A DNA stretch of 64,000 bases from Microvelia longipes (GCA_018340805.1 JACMZG010001911.1:30811727-30875726), one strand, 5' to 3'; positions 11,885 through 24,000 are shown, counted from the first letter of the stretch. The notes: generated by a model from the letters alone, not told the origin. Made by a program: numbers and translations.

Positions 11885-12425
11885 AAAATAAGAAAACATA
11901 AACGAAAAAGCCGATATAGTCAAACAATGAAACATCTTCTACTTCTAACATTGTTGCTCATGGTTGAAACTCTAAGAATTCCATGGGAGAGTGCTTGGCA
12001 GACCTTGTAGTAAAGATTATTTAGCCATTACTTTTACTCGTTATTCCCGTAAGTATATAGGAAAAGTATTATGTTTGCAAAAAGATACGAAACCGGGATG
12101 TCACCGGAATTATCCGTATAAAGTGTTTTTAAAACATCTTGAGTGGTTTTTCGAAGTTGTCTGTCTGTGGGTGTGTGTTTGTGTATGTCTGTTATCATCG
12201 TGGCTCCCTGTGTATTTACGCTATAAAGTTTAAACTTCAAACAAAAATCAAACTATAGGTTTAGTTCTGCTATCCGGAAAATGTCGGATGCGAGTCCTAA
12301 GGCGTCTTGAAGTTTAAATTTAACGACTTTATATTATGAGGGTGAGCAAAGCGAGTCCGAAGTAAGGAGAATGAGCGAAGCGAGTCCGATGTGACGAAGA
12401 AGAGTTGCGTGGTACCCCGCATCCT
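11885..12425 (-). repeat. R1 dispersed repeat copy, with extended flank
   Basis: On the minus strand this reads from GGGGTACCACGC through two GACTCGCTTCGCTCATTC-type motifs (12341-12391), a GTGT-rich tract, the GTGACATCCCGGTTTCGTATC block and TACTTTTCCTATATAC. From 11885 to about 12150 it is also closely matched, inverted, by 17460-17700. No transposase is seen. Confidence 0.65.
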
Positions 12426-13029
12426 ATTTGTTTAAATTAAAAATGGTCGACATTTTGGATTCTTCTCTGAAATCTTATGAATAAAAAAATGACGATAGGA
12501 ATGAATGAATAAATGAACCTTTTATTTAAACATTAGACATCCATACATTAGCTCATCCATACATTGACTCGCATCCATATGAAGGACAAACTTAATCATT
12601 TGGTACTAAAACGTAGCATTTGATAAAAAAAAACTTATTTTTGCTTTTTACCACTGGTATAAATTCAATTTTGTGTCCTCCCTAAAAACCATGGTTAATC
12701 GGTCCACTAAATTTTATTTTGATATTTGTTGCTATTTTAAAAATAGTAATTTAAAATTTTTCAAACTTATACAGCCATTACCCTTTATTTGTTGTACAAT
12801 ATATCGTCGGATAGCGTGAACATAAATACTATCCAAAAAAATTAATAGCTAGTTTAATTAATTTTTTGATGTTTAGATTAATTTTTAGTTTGTAAATTAT
12901 TGGCGAAATTTATATACTTATTGGTGTCAAACTTGAAAATTGTTTGGTGAAGTGTACATCTGTCAAAAATATGACTATTTTTCGCAAAAAGCCGTAACAC
13001 CCTTTGCTTTTAATCACTTCTCTATGCTG

Positions 13030-13300
13030 AGGTCCCGTGTAGCGAGACCAAAATATTGCCTCCGCTTAGGCTAAAATTAATTATGTCTTTGGAAGGACAA
13101 GTGAAGCGAATCCGAATTTATAATACCCTAGACTTGGGATTAAACTTTTATTATGGAATAGAGCGTAGCGATATCGAAGTAATGCCAACTTAAGGGTTAG
13201 ATAATTATAATTATCACATTCTGAGTACGAAGAGAGTAAGTCAAAATGTGTTAGGAAAAGCACGGAGGTACGTCGTACCAAATATTGTTAATTTTATCGA
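13030..13300. repeat. Degenerate R1 repeat remnant
   Basis: Holds GTGTAGCGAGACC, GGACAAGTGAAGCGAATCC and GAGCGTAGCGATATCG, in the spacing seen in better R1 copies, but the remainder has decayed. No coding signal. Confidence 0.4.
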
Positions 13301-14040
13301 AATCTTCGTAATCATTGACAGCGAGCTTTAGTTTTGTTGGTTACAACTATATCATTTAAAAGATTGTACGGCTGACGCTATCTGAAAGATTCTTGGCGTC
13401 TGAAAAATGTTTCTTTTCCTACGCAGGGCGTAGGAAAAATGTCTCTGTATTTTCGTTTCTTAGTCAATTTTATATTACAAAAAATTTTATTTTTTAAATT
13501 TATATTCCCGCTTTATTACATTGAATAAGTGTTGAATATGTAATCTTTGAAAATATTATAAAGTAAACGGATCATTAATAATTATTGATACATATTACTC
13601 TCCTTCATATCCCATCTCATTTAATTTTAAATATTAAACTAATTTTAGTTATAATTTAAATAAATGAGAAACAACACCAGCTATTTATAGCACAGCGTGT
13701 TTATTTATATTTCATGTCGAAATATCGCATCAGTTAAATTAATAGAACTAATGAATTAACAACTTATCTCTTAAAACATTTTTTATAACTCCATAACGTT
13801 TAAAATTTAACAAATTTATATTGATGACATTTATGTTTATTTTAATTTTGTTTATGAATGTTTATTTTAATTAATTGAAATATTAGCTTGCTTCGACACT
13901 AAATTAAAATTTGAAATCATCAAAAAATATGAGTATATTTAAATTAAGTTTTATTAAAAATTAAATTCAATAAATTGTATTTAAATATACAATTTATAAT
14001 TTTATATTTCTAATTTGTAAATAAATATTTACAAATATAT

Positions 14041-14066
14041 AATATATTATATATATATATATATAT
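14041..14066. repeat. (TA)n microsatellite
   Basis: Short TA run. Confidence 0.85.
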
Positions 14067-16429
14067 GACCTCATTTTATTTTGTGGTGAAGAATTCGCAA
14101 AAGTTATTTTCTTGTTTTGACGTATTAGATTGTGATGAATCTCATTATCCTATCTTGTTTTTACTTAGTAGTGACTATGACGTCTCACACCTCTCTTTTT
14201 ATTACACGGAAAATGTATTTTATTCAGTAAAATATGACAATAATCTAATTAAAAAGATGTATAAAATTAAAAATTGCTTTGATGAAATTTGGATGAGGTA
14301 GTCTTTTTGGATGATTATGAAGTTCTTATATTGAGAATACGCACTATGCAAGCCAGTAGAAAGTATTAAGCGTCGTTTGATCGTATTTAAGCGAAGAGTA
14401 AAAAGATGATGCTGAACATTGGAAGACGCTGAGCGTATTAGCATAATTTCTTGTCTATGATAAGAAATTTCCAAAGTATTTTCGATTCAAGTTTTGGTGC
14501 AGCAATGCGGGGTATTAAAGTAAGGTTTTGATGCAGACTGATTACTGCCTTAAATTTTATAGGTGAGAAAACTCGTACCTAGAACTGTTTTTACTCAAAA
14601 CACTGGAGGCTCTTTGCTAGATTTCGATCCTACCATCTATAAAACTGCTATCTATAAATCTATCCAACAACCTTTTTTTTGAGAAAAGGTTGTTGTCCTA
14701 AAATGGGTTGCGCCCTCTTAGATCAAATGCTATACGATTTAGTGGCTCATATATAACAAAGTACTCGTGCTGAGATTTCCAACCTTTGTAGATAACTATA
14801 GAATAAAACTAAAATTAAAAATACTTATTGACCACCAAATACAAAGAATGTCAATTCAATTATGAGTATAGGGTCATAAAAAACATAAAAACTTCACTAT
14901 TCCGAGCTATCAGATAGAGATAATTCAAAGGAATCGCTTCTTTGTCGAGGTATATTTGTACAACATAATTGTAGTGTTAAGCTCAAAATAGTAAAGATTT
15001 TAATGTTTTTATATATGACCAAATTCTGATAACTTAATTGACAATCTTTATAAAATAAAATCTATAAGTTTTTCATCCCTTTATGGCCCTTTCCCCTATT
15101 TGAAACTGGTATTGTTCCACTTCACCCATGACTCATGTATTTAAAAATTACTCATAGTAATCTAGAGTCAAATCGATTTTAAACCTCTTTCGAAGATGGT
15201 GGACATTCTTTGAAGCTTACATTATAAAATACATTCCTGAAATATTTATTAGATTTGTCATCCGTAAAAAAACCAGTTATTTATCTTTTACTCAGTTGCT
15301 AGCTATTCAATGCTGTAACTGCTGGACATCCTTTTGACCTCCAGGAGTCAAAGGACATCCAAACAAAGGACAATCATCACTCAAACCTTTAAACCTTACT
15401 TCTATACAACGCTTTAAATCAATATTTACCAGAGCATTTCAGAGAGGAACGCAATGTTCTCGTATTGAACACTGGCCTGTTGGATTCTTTTGTCAAACCT
15501 TCGCATTGTTGACCTCTTGACAAATTTTCTTTTTCGCTTTTGTCGTGTCTACTATAAAATATTACCTTATGAAGCAATCTACATTCCAGTTCATCTTACA
15601 AACCTATTCGTCTAATTAAATCAAGAAATGAAAATTGCTTTACAAATAATTCTAGTTTAAATATCATTCAAGGAAATGTTCTTAGAATCATGTCTTATTT
15701 CCCTCTCTTCCAGTCATGGGTTGGTACAGTAGAGTTCGTCAGTGCTTATTGCCTTCCTTAATAATAGGGTTGAGGAGTCTTAATTGGCAATTAGTCCAAA
15801 GCGCTTTGCTTACACCTCTTGGCTATACAACAATACCTGTTCCGTTCGGGATGGAATCAAATTCCTGTCTGAACGGTATCTATTTCACTTGCTTTGGCAA
15901 CACATGTTGTGTACAATAGTGTTCTGCAACCTTATATAACTTTGTAACTCTGGCCTCAAGTCAGTGGGTTACTTACTATAGGATTTGGACTTTCCTTCTA
16001 CAATATATCATCTTTTTTCTGGCTATTCAAGACTTGACGTTTTGAGGTTCCTTTTGAATTTATTATTTTTCTAGAAGTTTTTTTATTTAACTTATCGGAC
16101 AGTTCCTTTAAACTATCATTTCTCAAAATAAATTTGTGGTAATAAAGATACTAAACATATTCCGTGTCTGTAAAGTTTTTGTTTTTTGTGATGATCTGAG
16201 AGCTTCCATGGTTTGGGAACCCCTGATTTAAAGGATTGAAATTTATAAAAACTAGGCTGCTATGATTGTTGGTATTTTTAAGGATTTATTTATAATAAAA
16301 ACGTGATTTTCGTATTCAATGAGTGAATGGGTATCTGCTGTAATAATTTTCAAAACTATAGTTTAACTTTCGTTATAACTCATTAGAATTTAGGTTACCA
16401 TTATTTCAAGACCAAAATAACGCCACCTT

Positions 16430-16789
16430 TAGCATTGGGTAATCACATTTTAGCATTTTGGCTTATCCGAATTCCCCTCTACTGATAACCCCTAAAACAT
16501 CTGCACCAGAGAAGACCTTAGCACTTCTATCCTCTCTTGCAGTTCCCGGGACTGCACCTGTGACCAAGATCACAATTTGTCTAGTATATTTTCTCTAGTC
16601 GCACTAGTTACTTTGATCTCATTAGTCTTATCTAGCACGTCAGCTACTAGTTTTTACCTATCGTACCAGTTTTTTTATATAGTCTCACCTGAAAGAATGG
16701 TACAAAGGACTTAAGGTTGTCCCCTGACTGGATTTGAACCATCGACTTCCAGGTCGTAAGGCGAGCGCTCTACCTCGAGCTACCAGTCC
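16430..16789 (-). mobile_element. tRNA-derived SINE
   Basis: On the minus strand 16789-16725 is a tRNA-like head: GGACTGG start, A-box-like TAGCTCGAGGTAGAGC, B-box GGTTCAAATCC and a closing CCAGTC that pairs with the start. At about 65 nt it is shorter than a functional tRNA and the anticodon arm does not fold cleanly, so it is a SINE promoter rather than a tRNA gene. A unique-looking body follows toward lower coordinates; its 3' end near 16430 is a guess. Confidence 0.6.
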
Positions 16790-17378
16790 TCGATAAAAGT
16801 ATTTGTTTATGTTGAAAAAGTAATGAGGGTAGTAGTATTTTATTTGATCAAATAATTAATCATGTTTTTTCCAGTTTTTAGAGAACATATTGATCAAGTT
16901 AATTTTATGTCATTAAGTAAGCATGTATTTTATACATACACGTTTATTTCATTTTATAATTTATTGCCTTCTACTTGAATACAAAAGTTTTAATTTTATT
17001 TTTTAATTTTAAGTATAATATAAAATATTGCTGCCTGATTTTCATATGATTTTTAAATATATTTTATGTCTTTTTTAAAATTAATAGAAGAAAATTGTTG
17101 GTATTTTAATATCACTGAATTAAATGCTCGATATGGAAACGTCACTGAGAAAATAATACAAAAAATAATTATTTTTATATCGCGACAGAAAATAAAATCA
17201 AATATCAATCAGGTCCCTGGACGATTTAGTTTATTTTTAAATATTTTTTTTATATCAAAACTTCATATGATGAATTATCCTTACAACAGATATTATTAAA
17301 AATATATGTTGTTAGTTAAATGTCAATCGAGATGGGTGTATACCTCGGAACTTCTCCTCATCACACCGGATTTGCTAC

Positions 17379-17440
17379 CCTCACCCTCCCAACTTGTGTA
17401 CAAGTAGGGAGGGTGAGGTTTTACACTACTGTGTAAAACC
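17379..17440. repeat. Two abutting hairpins within an R1 copy
   Basis: CCTCACCCTCCC plus ACTTGT pairs with ACAAGTAGGGAGGGTGAGG (17379-17418). Immediately after, GGTTTTACAC, TACT and GTGTAAAACC form a second perfect 10-bp stem (17417-17440). Confidence 0.7.
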
Positions 17441-17700
17441 ACTATGGAGGCTTTAAAAACACCTGAAATGGACAATTCAGGTGACATCCCGGTTTCGTAT
17501 CTTTTTGCAAACATAATACTTTTCCTATATACTTACGGGAATAACGAATAAAAGTAATGGCTAAATAATCTTTACTCGAGGTTTATCAAGCAATCTCTCA
17601 TGGAATTCTTAGAGTTTTAACCATGAGCAACAATGTTAGAAGTGGAAAATGTTTCATTGTTTGACTATATCAGCTTTTTCGATGATGTTCTCTTGATTTT
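17440..17700 (+). repeat. R1-related segment, inverted partner of 11885-12150
   Basis: Contains GTGACATCCCGGTTTCGTATC, ATAATACTTTTCCTATATAC, TTACGGGAATAACGA, ATGGAATTCTTAGAG and CAACAATGTTAGAAGT in the same order as the minus strand of 11885-12150, with scattered substitutions. The similarity extends well past the usual end of R1 copies. Confidence 0.7.
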
Positions 17701-18234
17701 GATCACTAGCCTGATACACGATGTTTATATTATTATTAAACTTCTTTTATGCAAAAGATTATGGCAATTTTTGAATAATGACTTAAAAAGTTTCCCTAAC
17801 CTTTTGGATATAATGTATTTTTATTAGATAAACAAATTGGGGTTGGTAGCTCAATACTTTTCCACACATTGCGAATTCGCTTCGCTCGTCCTCAGAATGT
17901 AATGATTATTCAAAGCTCATGGTTGCACCTCTTCGATCTCTCAAATCATGAAATTTAAAGATGATATGACATAAATGGCATTTTAACATGTGTTTAGCGA
18001 ATTTTTATCGTGGCCATCTCGCCTCCTAAAGCTACTTGAGAAGCGTGTGGTCTGATGGAGCTGAAACCGTTCTCAATCGTTTCTGCTAACAATGTAGTAC
18101 TTGCTTAAACGTCTTTTTAAATTTTGATGGATTCAATAAGTTGGATTTAGGTTTTCATAAATTTTTCACAAACAATAGGATTCATTACCTCATTAACATC
18201 TCAATCTCAAATATCATTTTTTTTCTGATTTCAG

Positions 18235-18467
18235 GGTTTTTTCCGCTGGCACCAGTTTATTGTCTTGCTTGGATATGCCTGGATGTATTATTCTGCACTG
18301 CGAGTATAATGCATTTATGCACAATATCAGTCGATAGATATATTTCTCTGAAATATCCAATGAAATTTGGAAGAAATAAATCTAGAAGAAGAGTTGTACT
18401 GAAGATCATACTAGTTTGGATATTATCCATAGCCATGAGTTTACCAATAAGTCTCATGTATTCTCAG
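18235..18467 (+). CDS. 5-HT2A: 5-HT2 serotonin receptor, coding exon 2
   Basis: Encodes residues 94-171: TM3, the second intracellular loop and TM4. C103 (3.25) is the conserved disulfide cysteine. D110 (3.32) in CLDVLFCTAS is the amine-binding aspartate. DRY is at 127-129, followed by the ICL2 sequence YPMKFGRNKSRRR, and W155 is 4.50. The CTASIMHLCTISVDRY segment is diagnostic of the 5-HT2 group. The acceptor TGATTTCAG|GG completes the glycine codon split at 1121. The donor TCTCAG|GTAATA at 18468 is phase 0. The open frame running on into the intron to 18548 is read-through, and the frame upstream of 18235 is intronic. Confidence 0.95.
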
Positions 18468-19160
18468 GTAATATTTTCGTATGTTTGTTATAATGTTTTA
18501 GTTTTCTTTAGATGGTATAACCTATCGTTTTACATTAGAAAGCTTTAAGCATGTCACTTCTAGTAATCTTTACTTTATGCATAAAGCTTCTCCCAGACTT
18601 CAGTTAAATTTGAGATTTGACCAAGTTGCCGACCTAGGAATATTATCTACATGTCTATATTAGTCTACCTACTGAATAAAGAGAAATGCATACTCAACCA
18701 GGTAAAATCTCCGAATACTTGCATGTCGTTGAAAACCGATATTGATATGTTCCTGTTCTATTATGGTTTGAACCTATTTCAACTTTAATTTAAACCTATT
18801 TTTAGCCTTACATGCGATTTGAGTCAGGCTTCAGGCCTGTAAAAAACATCTGGTATCGTTAAATTTTTAACTAAGAGTAAAAGAGTTTCTTTTAATAACT
18901 TCATATGAATCGGAAGATGCTAGATTCATGACAAATATTTAAGTATCCACACGAAATTCAAGCCTTTATGATAAAAGGACGGTGCAATTCGGGGGATTTA
19001 ATTAACAGCTCATTCTTAACTGAACTTAAAAGTTCAGTTCGTATTTGCAACTCTAAAAAGTTGATAAAAGCCGCCTTTATTTGGTTAGGCTAACCAGGCG
19101 ACTAGGGATAATCAGTGTTACGCCTAAAATGTAATTTTTCTATTTAATAGATTGTTAATG

Positions 19161-20110
19161 AAGTGACGTAAAAATGAGGGGTCGGCGGTAGAGACAGTGT
19201 TCCGACTCCCATCCTTCACATTGTCCTGAGCAAATTTTATCACATTTAGTTCTCCGAATATCCGCATTGCACCGCCATATATCATGCTTCCCTGCTATTT
19301 TTCACGCGGTTCTAGCGGCTTTATGTTACATGCTTAGAATAATACTATATATAGAAGGAGCACTACTGATAACACGAAAGCCGGTTCACTGGTGCAACTA
19401 AGTAATGCTGCCACCCTTACAATATACAATTTTCTAAAACAAAAGTTGGCAATACTTCCGGTTGCTGAATTATTATGTTCTATTATTAATTAATGATTGA
19501 TTATTCATAAAATACTAATATAAATATCGGTGCATTACAATATTTAAAGCATTTTAAATTGTAGTTTAACGTATTTATCAAAATTATATTAAAAGTAGTC
19601 CTCGTCGACTAAATGTAGATTCTTGTATTCCGCCACCCTTGTGCCATCTAAGACCGGTTTTATTAAATACTCAGCAGGTGTTTTAAGTTATTATATTTGT
19701 TCTTTACGATCTTTCTTCATTAATAGATATTTATGACACATATTTAAAATAATTTTTTGTTGTCAGGTTGGCACCATTACTTAGTTGCACCAGTCAACCG
19801 GCTTTCATGTTATCAGTGGAATTACATTATGTTTACAGTCCTGTGCTCCTTCTATATATAGTATTATTCTAAGGTTACATGATAGAGAAAATGTTGACAA
19901 TATGAAAAATGGCGCTCTTTGTTGACAGTTGCTTAGCAACGGATATAAATCAACAAAGCGGGATGTGAAAACAAGTGGCGCTGACTTGCGTCATATTAGT
20001 TAAACTAGATTGCTTTTGATTGAAAGCTGGTCCATCAAACCCATAGAGAAAAGGGTAGGCGGGAGTCGGAAAACTGTCTTTACTGCCGACCCCTTATTTT
20101 TATATCACTT
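19161..20110. mobile_element. Fold-back element with nested inverted repeats, about 950 bp
   Basis: Outer arms: AAGTGACGTAAAAATGAGGG continuing GTCGGCGGTAGAGACAG at the left; at the right, on the minus strand, AAGTGATATAAAAATAAGGG continuing GTCGGCAGTAAAGACAG. Inner arms: 19325-19420 against 19764-19881, with a shared TAGAATAATACTATATATAG and GGTGCAACTAAGTAATG; the right inner arm has about 25 extra bases. Flanks ATTGTTAAT and ATTGTTGAT may be a decayed target duplication. No coding frame. Confidence 0.7.
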
Positions 20111-20164
20111 GAATTGTTGATCTCCATAATAGTACAATAATTAATCGTTAGAGACACTATCTAT

Positions 20165-20220
20165 AGTCTAAATTAAGCAACAATACACTCTCTAGAGTGT
20201 ATTGTTGCTTAATTTAGACT
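20165..20220. repeat. Perfect palindrome, 27-bp arms and 2-nt spacer
   Basis: The left arm 20165-20191 starts AGTCTAAATTAAGCAACAAT; the right arm 20194-20220 is its exact complement, ending TTGTTGCTTAATTTAGACT. The spacer is CT. Confidence 0.9.
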
Positions 20221-21889
20221 TTACAATAAAGTAATCTAGCTTTGAATAAATTATATTTTGTCTCTTTTACGATTAATTTAAAGTTAGCGTTGTAAAGGGA
20301 TATAAAAATCATTTTCTCCATCGCAATTTCAACTCCTCACTTTAACAGTTATTTCTAGAACGGTGTTATCTAATTCAAAATTCAACTGTAACCTACGTAT
20401 TAATAGTTTACTTTCCTCCTCGAAATAATTGAGTTGTCCTTATTGAATTTAAGTTTAAATCAACTTAAATCAACAGTTGTTTGTAAATCTGAGGTAAATT
20501 AAAACACTAAAATAACACTTCGGTATAAACTGTAGTGGAATAAAAGGTCGTAACTTTTACAGTGTGGCAGTAAAGATTAAATAAATAAATCTTGTATTCA
20601 TGATAAATGGGACGATTTTATCATGTGACATTGTATAAGGGTAAAGGTTAGTGTATGTATGTATGTAGAATCCAATAAATTACACATTATTATAAAAGCA
20701 AAATAACCCAATGTTGAAACAAGATTTTTCTCTGTTTTGTATGTTTTGTTTAATTCTTATTGTCAGAGGTTTAGAAATGAACTGTTGACAGCCCGAAAGA
20801 ATTCCATTAATGTATGAGGATTTTATTTATATTTGTGGAGAATTGAAATAAATGATATCCAATAAAATAAGATTGTAGATTTGAATTGAAACGTATAATT
20901 TGTATACTTTATACAAGGATCTTGAATAAAGGGGATGACGCGTTAAGTCCATTTGCCGTACAACAAAGTGAACTCGCTGAGGATAAAAAAATAGAAAAGA
21001 ATTCCTCACAAAACATATGTCAAAAACTAACTGTATATGCTTGGTAAGAGCTGCGCATGTTTATACAATCATATTACGATTACTGGGCAGGTCATAAATG
21101 AAGAAGCAAACATATCTCCCGATGGTTTCCTATTGTTTCGCTTATTGAGAAGGTTATAGAGTCATTCCATGTCAAATCATCTCACTAAAAAATAAAATTC
21201 ACATGCGTGGTGACCGATTTTGATAAAATTTGGTGGGGATGTAGGGTCTATGCCTAAAAGAAAAAATACAAATTTTTAGCTTAAAACTTGCAGCCGCTTC
21301 TGCGCACTGATGGGGCAAAGTTGTGGAAAATAGCCGTTTTTCAGTGTTTTTGCAGTCAGATTATCATATGTATCTCTAAAAGTCGCAAGTATAGAAATTT
21401 CATTCTACTTGCAATTTGTAGCTAAACCCTAAGGCTTTCAATAGTATTTGATGTCATTTTAGCCCCAGCCATTTTTTGCCCTTTGACGAGCCCCTATTTT
21501 AAAAAATGCTAAATATCTCAAAATGCGTATTTTTAAAAATTCTGAAAAAAATCCTAAATATAGCCCATAGTGATAGGAAAGTGTCCACCAAGTTTCATGA
21601 TGAGACCTCCATGGGCTCAGGCCCAATAATTTTTAAGTGGCAAAGGTACAGAGAATTTCAGGAAAATATAACTTTTTGTTAGGAATTTGTGAGATATTAT
21701 ATATATTATCTATATAAAATTGATATATTTATATTTATTATTACAGGTTTGATAAGTATATGATATATACACACTTATTTGCATACAGGGTGGCCCAAAA
21801 GTCTCCTAACCCTATTATATTTTGAACAGTTTTGTATATAATAGCGAAACATGGGAACTGTAAATAATAGCTATGCTACATTAGGGAAC

Positions 21890-22275
21890 TGTTCCATCAT
21901 TCGACATTCATGTTATGCAAAACATGAATTGGTGACACATTATAACCAAGGAAATGTAACAAGCAAATGCAATGCTACATTTCTACTAATTTAGTATTAA
22001 TTTTGCTTGTTACATTTCCTTGCGGTCTCTCGTGCACAGTTATATTGTGTCACCTATTCATGTTTTGCATAACATGCATGTCGAATGATGGAACAGTTCC
22101 CAAATGTAGCATTGCATTTTGCATGTTACATTTCCTGGGTGTCTCGTCCACAGTTATATTGTGTCACCTATTCATGTTTTGCATAACATGAACGTCGAAT
22201 GATGGAACAGTTCCCTAAAATAGCATTGCGTTATGCTTGTTGCATTTCCTAGGTACTCTTGCACAATTATATTGT
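21890..22275. repeat. Inverted plus tandem repeat, about 118-bp unit
   Basis: One copy runs leftwards (21890-21985). It is followed by three rightward copies sharing TGTTACATTTCCT, TTATATTGTGTCACCTATTC, ATGTTTTGCATAACATG and CGAATGATGGAACAGTTCCC, at about 22005, 22122 and 22240. A diverged copy of the same unit is at about 47585-47690. The open frame across 21967-22191 is a by-product of the repeat. Confidence 0.75.
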
Positions 22276-22762
22276 GTCACAATTATATTAGAACCAGCAA
22301 GTTTACTCCCGAGGCGCATCTGATGGATGAACTTAAGAAGGGGTGTAATGACTGTTTTCTCCTTTCCTTTCCTCTAAAATGAAGAAAGTTTTTATTAAAT
22401 GTTATTTATATATGCATAGTTTTGCTTAATTTAATATCTTTAACTGGTTCCTCAATACAATTAAACTAAATATTCATTAAAACCACAAAATTGTTGAATA
22501 AATATTTGTTGAGGAAATACTCAACAAGAAATGAGTAAATAATAAAGAATCACAAATAAATGTGAAACCAGGGGCTGGCTTGCTTAGTCATTCAGTTAAA
22601 CAAATAAACAGTAAACATCAATAGTTGACACAATATAATTGTGTTTTTAACATGTTTTTCTTTCTTCTTTTTGGTTATTTATAAAATTAAAGATTTAAGT
22701 CAAATTATAACTACAACACTGTCAAACATAATAATTTTAAACCAAAACATATAATACGAAGA

Positions 22763-23237
22763 AATAAGGCGCGGTCGAATATCCACGGCCTTCTAGAACG
22801 TTGGATCACCAACAAACTTTTTTTATAACTTTTTTTCAAAATTTTCAGTAATTAGCCGGATTTGTGATAAATGAAGCCTATTTCCGTAATCTGCACGTAC
22901 TTTTGGTTAATCTCAAAGAGTATTTACATTCACTCAACGATTTATTTTTAATCTAACTTGGTACATACATAACTACTGTTAGACGTCAATGTTAACAAAT
23001 ATGACATGTCAATATATAACACAAAATGACGTCTAACAAGTAGTATGTATGTACCAAGTTAGATTAAAATAAATCGTTGAGTGAATGTAAATACTCTTTG
23101 AGATTAACCAAAAGAGCGTGCAGATTACGGGAATAGGCTTCATTTATCACAAAGCCGGCTAATTACTGAAAATTTGAAAAACAAACGTTGGTGATCCAAC
23201 GTTCTAGAAGGCCGTGGATATTCGACCGCGCCTTATT
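22763..23237. mobile_element. Fold-back MITE with arms over 200 bp
   Basis: The left arm (22763-22988) begins AATAAGGCGCGGTCGAATAT; the right arm (23027-23237) ends ATATTCGACCGCGCCTTATT. The arms match with few differences over more than 200 bp, around a spacer of about 38 bp. Almost the whole element is stem. No coding frame; the target duplication could not be separated from the palindromic ends. Confidence 0.85.
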
Positions 23238-23334
23238 GTTTCTGTACTAGTTTTGTTGGTTTAATTTTAAACTAATAAAGTTTAAATACAGTTGAAAGGA
23301 GTGATTTCTTTTTACTTTTCCTCATTTATACTGT

Positions 23335-24000
23335 AGGTATATAGGAAAAGTATTGTGTTTGCAAAAAATTCCGAAACTGGGATGTCACCGGAATATCCGT
23401 TTCAGACGTTTTTAAGGCCTCTAGAGTAGTTTTTGTATGTGTGTGTGTCTGTTATCATTGTAGCTCCTAGTGTATTTATGCTAGGGAGTTGAAACTTTTT
23501 GCCAACATCAGTCTACCGCTGTAGTTGTGCTATTCAGAAATTATTTTTTTGACCTCATTAACCCGCAATAATGCCTCAGCAAAAATGTCAAAAATCATAA
23601 AACACGAAAAAATGATGCGATTTGTTTGAATTTAGCACGCGTGTAGGCTTGTATAAGACTAACATACACTTAACTAACTTATATACTTATGTACATAAGT
23701 TTCATCTTATTATCAGTATTAGTTCAATATTTATCGAATGACTTGTGTACGTTTTTTAAAAAATCAAAAAATAATCTAGAACCATGATTTTGTTTGGTCA
23801 TAAACGTTAAGTAGAGCATTGCATTTACAAATGAATTTACTATCTGGGGACGAGCGTAGCGAGTCTTAGGACATGCTGCTGTATAAATTTGGTGAATTGT
23901 ATATTCTGAGGACAAGCGGAGCGATTCTGAAGCAGGGAGGATGAGCGTAGCGAATCCGATGAGATGAGAAAAACTTCCAAGGTACCCTTTCGACTAAAGT
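23335..24000 (-). repeat. R1 dispersed repeat copy
   Basis: Read on the minus strand it opens near GGGTACCTTGGAAG, passes two GATTCGCTACGCTCATCC/GACTCGCTACGCTCGTCC motifs, then after AT-rich DNA the GTTTCAACTCCCTAGCATAA block, a CA-rich tract and the GTGACATCCCAGTTTCGGAA block, and ends ATACTTTTCCTATATACC. This is one of the more complete copies. Confidence 0.7.

Larger units (their letters stand above)
1122..18234 (+). other. Intron 1 of the 5-HT2 receptor (17.1 kb), repeat-filled
   Basis: Bounded by GTAAAT at 1122 and TTTCAG ending at 18234. I found no additional exon or nested gene. It contains the repeat elements listed separately. Stretches in which I saw only AT-rich DNA without a recognisable element are about 1570-3180, 4450-5300, 7080-9100, 9780-10500, 11000-11880, 13310-14040 and 14070-16420. 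Short open frames inside it (for example at 8091, 14065 and 15716) show no family motif and are treated as chance. Confidence 0.8.

Noticed and set aside
16725..16789. Functional tRNA gene on the minus strand
   Set aside because: It is short of a full cloverleaf, has an imperfect acceptor stem and no clean anticodon arm; it is better explained as a SINE head.
21786..21830. CAGGGTGGCCCAAAAGTC as the end of a complete transposon
   Set aside because: No matching inverted end was found within the following kilobases, so only a fragment can be claimed.
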